Source of the DNA: an uncultured bacterium
GTDB lineage: Bacteria > Bacillota_I > Bacilli_A > RF39 > UBA660
DNA length: 64,000 nt
Direction of reading: 5' to 3'
Assembly (NCBI GenBank): GCA_905216155.1
Contig: CAJMSU010000005.1
Span: 6,311-70,310, forward strand
Within the stretch, counting starts at the first letter, position 1. Each line of letters opens with the position of its first letter. Shown piece by piece: positions 61,304-64,000 of the stretch. The position numbers and the translations under genes are program-made. A model generated the notes under the pieces. The model searched no databases. It was not told the origin of the DNA and was given only the letters and a program-made list of their open reading frames with translations.

Positions 61304-62539
61304 TTACAATTCTTCCTCTATTCTCATTAATTGATTATATTTACAAATTCTATCTGTTCTAGACATAGAACCAGTTTTTATTTGTCCTAGATTAAGTCCT
61401 ACTGCTAAATCTGCAATTGTTGTATCTTCAGTCTCTCCACTTCTATGTGAAATAACAGTAGCGTAATTATTATTTCTTGCAAGTTCAATAGTCTCTAATG
61501 TTTCTGTAATTGTACCAATTTGATTAACCTTAAGTAAAATTGCATTACCTGCTTTATGATCAATCCCCATTTGTAAACATTTTTTATTAGTAACAAATAA
61601 ATCATCACCAACTAATTGAATCTTATCTCCAATTCTTTCTGTTACCAAACTAAATCCATCCCAATCATTTTCATCAACTGGATCTTCAATAGAAATAATT
61701 GGATATTTGTCTATTAAATTTTCATAGTACTCAATTAACTCTTCCGTAGTAAGACTTCTTCCTTCACCTACTAGTTCATACTTACCATCTTTATAGAATT
61801 CAGATGCCGCAACATCTATTGCCATACATACATCCTTACCAGGTTCATACCCTGCTTTTTTTATAGCTTCCATAATAAGTTCAAAGCCTTCACTATTTGA
61901 TTTTAAATCAGGAGCAAATCCACCTTCATCTCCAACACTAGTAACTAATCCTCTAGATTTTAAAACATCCTTCAAATTATGAAATACTTCAGCTCCAATT
62001 CTAATTCTATCATGAATAGTATCAGCCATTGGAATAATCATATATTCTTGAAAATCAAGTTTATTATCAGCATGAGCTCCACCATTTATAATATTCATCA
62101 TTGGTCTAGGTAAAGACATTACACCATCACCAAATTTTTCATTAACATATTTATAAACTGGCACACCTTCTGCATTAGCACTAGCTTTCATAGCAGCCAT
62201 ACTTATACCTAAAATTGCATTAGCACCATATTTTGATTTTGTTTGAGTACCATCTAAATTAATCATCGCATAATCAAGAGCCTTTTGATCATCTACATCC
62301 ATACCAATTACTAACTCTCTTAATGGACCATTAACATTCGCAACAGCTTTTAAAACGCCTTTTCCCATAAAGCGACTACCACCATCACGTAATTCTAATG
62401 CTTCCCTTTCACCAGTTGATGCTCCACTTGGAACTGCAGCTCTTCCTACAATACCATTTTCAAGTATAACATCAACCTCAACTGTAGGATTTCCTCTTGA
62501 ATCTAAAATTTCACGACCAATTACATTTTTAATCTTCAT
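61304..62539 (-). CDS. eno: Enolase
   Basis: 411 aa, phosphopyruvate hydratase of glycolysis (2-phosphoglycerate to PEP). The signatures are all present: [11 protein letters not shown] near the N-terminus, [61 protein letters not shown], and [19 protein letters not shown] with the catalytic Lys/His region near it (KVNQIGT). The metal ligands Asp/Glu/Asp are in place. GGAGC precedes the ATG, which overlaps the murD stop region by 11 bases, so translation may be coupled. Confidence 0.98.
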   Translation of the reverse strand: MKIKNVIGREILDSRGNPTVEVDVILENGIVGRAAVPSGASTGEREALELRDGGSRFMGKGVLKAVANVNGPLRELVIGMDVDDQKALDYAMINLDGTQTKSKYGANAILGISMAAMKASANAEGVPVYKYVNEKFGDGVMSLPRPMMNIINGGAHADNKLDFQEYMIIPMADTIHDRIRIGAEVFHNLKDVLKSRGLVTSVGDEGGFAPDLKSNSEGFELIMEAIKKAGYEPGKDVCMAIDVAASEFYKDGKYELVGEGRSLTTEELIEYYENLIDKYPIISIEDPVDENDWDGFSLVTERIGDKIQLVGDDLFVTNKKCLQMGIDHKAGNAILLKVNQIGTITETLETIELARNNNYATVISHRSGETEDTTIADLAVGLNLGQIKTGSMSRTDRICKYNQLMRIEEEL

Positions 62540-63887
62540 TATCTTTTAGCTCCTTTACATATTTTTTAAACTCTGCACCACGAATTTCGCATTCCTTATA
62601 TTGATCCCATGAAGCCGATGCAGGGCTCAATAATACTATACCACCATTTTCAGTCACTTGAACACACTTTTTAAATCCCTCTGATAAATTTTCATAAATA
62701 TATGTTGGGATACCTATTTTCTTACCAAATTCTTCTACTCTCAATCGGCATTGACCTATACCTATAATATTTTTTACATATTTCATATAAGGAATCAAAT
62801 CATCAAAATTTTGCCCACGTTCTAAGCCACCTAAAATAAGCGTTACTGGTTTAGTAAATGAAGATAACGCTATCTGACTACACTTAATATTAGTGGCCTC
62901 TGTATCATTATAATATTTTACTCCATTAACAGTAGCAACATACTCCAATCTATGTTCAACACCAGTAAATTCAGATAACACCTTATCAATCACCTTATTA
63001 TCAACACCAAATTCCTTAGCTATCATAATAGCACCCATGCAATTTTCTAAATTATGAATACCAGGAATTTTAATATGATCAATATCCATTACTTTTTCAC
63101 CATAATAGTAAATTGCATCATCCTTTTGATAGCAACCATTAATCTCTTTTTTACTAGAAAAATATTTAGTTTGAGATTTTATATTTTTTAGCTCATTAAT
63201 AACCTCTTCGTTTTCCATATTAAGAATTGCAATATCATCACTGGTTTGGTTATAAAACATTTTTGCTTTAACCTCTTTATAATGATCAAACGTTTTCATA
63301 AAATCAATATGTGCTTCACTAATATTAGTAAAAAGGCCAATATTAGGTTTAAATTTATCTAAATTTTCTCCCTGTTGACAAGAAACCTCCATTACTATAA
63401 TATCATTACTTTTTAATTTATCTAATATACCACATAAAGGATAACCTATATTACCAGCTAAATGTACTCTATCCATAAAAGCTTCTTTTAAAATATTATA
63501 AGTTAGTGTTGTTGTTGTTGTCTTACCATTAGTACCAGTTATTCCTATCAAAGTAACATCATCAGGTAATAAACGATAAGCCATCTCTACTTCATTAATT
63601 ACTTCTATTCCTAAATTTTTAGCTTTTAAAACATATTTGTGATCTATTGGAACACCGGGATTTTTTATTAAATAATCAAAACTAGAATCTAATAAATCAT
63701 CAGGATGACTTCCAAAAACTAATTGAACACCAAGACCTTTTAATTCACTAATTTGTTCCTTATCTAATTTTTCTTCTGCTTTACCATCATTAAGTATTAC
63801 AGTATTGCCCCTATTAATTAAGAATTTCGCAGCCTGATAACCGCTACGAGCAAGTCCTAATATCAAAATTTTATTATTTTTAAACAT
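62529..63887 (-). CDS. murD: UDP-N-acetylmuramoylalanine--D-glutamate ligase
   Basis: 452 aa from the ATG at 63885-63887, fixed by GTGGTGAT upstream; a GTG frame to 63899 lies in that site. Mur ligase domains in order: an N-terminal UDP-binding fold ([16 protein letters not shown]), an ATP loop [14 protein letters not shown] (about 115-128), the central GNIGYPLCG and HIDFM blocks, and the C-terminal YNDTEATN and LILGGLERG region. It adds D-Glu to UDP-MurNAc-L-Ala in the cytoplasm. It is the most upstream gene of the visible eno operon; its 5' region to the window edge holds no other gene. Confidence 0.96.
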   Translation of the reverse strand: MFKNNKILILGLARSGYQAAKFLINRGNTVILNDGKAEEKLDKEQISELKGLGVQLVFGSHPDDLLDSSFDYLIKNPGVPIDHKYVLKAKNLGIEVINEVEMAYRLLPDDVTLIGITGTNGKTTTTTLTYNILKEAFMDRVHLAGNIGYPLCGILDKLKSNDIIVMEVSCQQGENLDKFKPNIGLFTNISEAHIDFMKTFDHYKEVKAKMFYNQTSDDIAILNMENEEVINELKNIKSQTKYFSSKKEINGCYQKDDAIYYYGEKVMDIDHIKIPGIHNLENCMGAIMIAKEFGVDNKVIDKVLSEFTGVEHRLEYVATVNGVKYYNDTEATNIKCSQIALSSFTKPVTLILGGLERGQNFDDLIPYMKYVKNIIGIGQCRLRVEEFGKKIGIPTYIYENLSEGFKKCVQVTENGGIVLLSPASASWDQYKECEIRGAEFKKYVKELKDNED

Positions 63888-64000
63888 ACATATCACCACT
63901 ATAATTATACTATAAAAGACAAGTTTTGAATACTTAAATATTCATTTGAATATTAGTCAATGATGTGAAACATAATTTTTTATAGATAACTTGGTCGTAA

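Noticed and set aside
63888..64000. Promoter of murD at the right edge
   Set aside because: A TATAAT is present near 63905, but the -35 candidates are weak (TATTCA) and the region is cut by the window end.

Overview
The window is a strongly AT-rich chromosomal segment whose gene content points to a low-GC Firmicute. It has an EzrA divisome protein, CdaA/YbbR, T-box leaders in front of tyrS, leuS and proS, and SpoVB/MurJ-type and FemX-type wall genes. Several genes point to endospore formation: an alpha/beta-type small acid-soluble spore protein, a Cse60-like small sporulation protein, a GerS/LolA-like lipoprotein, and a SpoIID/PG-binding/LysM cluster. The tmRNA tag ends in LAFA, which resembles mollicute tags (…YAFA) more than the usual …ALAA. 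ProRS lacks its editing insert. Together these suggest a spore-forming relative of the Mollicutes, such as an uncultured gut Bacilli/Erysipelotrichia/RF39-like lineage; that placement is an inference. The standard genetic code is in use: Trp is TGG and TGA is a true but very rare stop (17047, 20801). Most genes lie on the minus strand with short spacings, many intrinsic terminators and good TTGACA/TATAAT-type promoters.

Layout. 1-8.3 kb (minus): end of an unknown gene, engB, nrnA, two acetate kinase paralogues flanking a small Hpt-like gene, a spore SASP, thiI and ezrA. 8.4-10.5 kb (plus): rpsD with a structured leader, then an orphan gene. 10.5-17.8 kb (minus): phosphatase, anchored beta-propeller-like protein, T-box/tyrS, YtxH and DUF948-like envelope proteins, a highly charged protein, a lipoprotein, trmB and an unknown gene. 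17.9-20.8 kb (plus): a small Pro-rich coiled-coil gene and two FemX/MurM-like aminoacyltransferases. 20.8-31.9 kb (minus): lipid flippase, cse60-like gene, Fic AMPylase, the relic of a second Hpt-like gene, an 857-aa unknown, leuS behind a T-box and a small membrane gene, and a GH31 family protein. 32-38 kb: VanY-type carboxypeptidase, radical SAM protein, SPFH/NfeD pair, an anchored repeat protein and formate-THF ligase. 38.2-40.1 kb (plus): a thioester/SpaA-domain surface protein overlapping its own small sortase. 40.1-52.3 kb: CtpA protease, tRNA-Asn, CdaA/YbbR operon, tRNA-Thr behind a second RNase R, NlpC/P60 endopeptidase, uvsE and T-box/proS. 52.5-56.5 kb: spore/wall-type binding proteins. 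56.6-63.9 kb: tmRNA, smpB, a CapA-like protein, rnr, secG, eno and murD.

Themes. Cell-wall building and remodelling (murD, flippase, FemX pair, VanY, CtpA, P60, SpoIID/PG-binding, LysM, sortase) and translation with its quality control (three T-box synthetases, rpsD, trmB, thiI, smpB/tmRNA, two RNase R) dominate. No complete mobile element, CRISPR array or rRNA is visible. The most notable points are: the adhesin-sortase cassette whose sortase lacks the usual Arg; the acetate kinase paralogue with a Gly in the acetate pocket; the GH31 protein lacking its usual acid/base Asp; reduced editing in ProRS (and perhaps LeuRS); the T-box operon carrying two unknown genes; and the unusual tmRNA tag.
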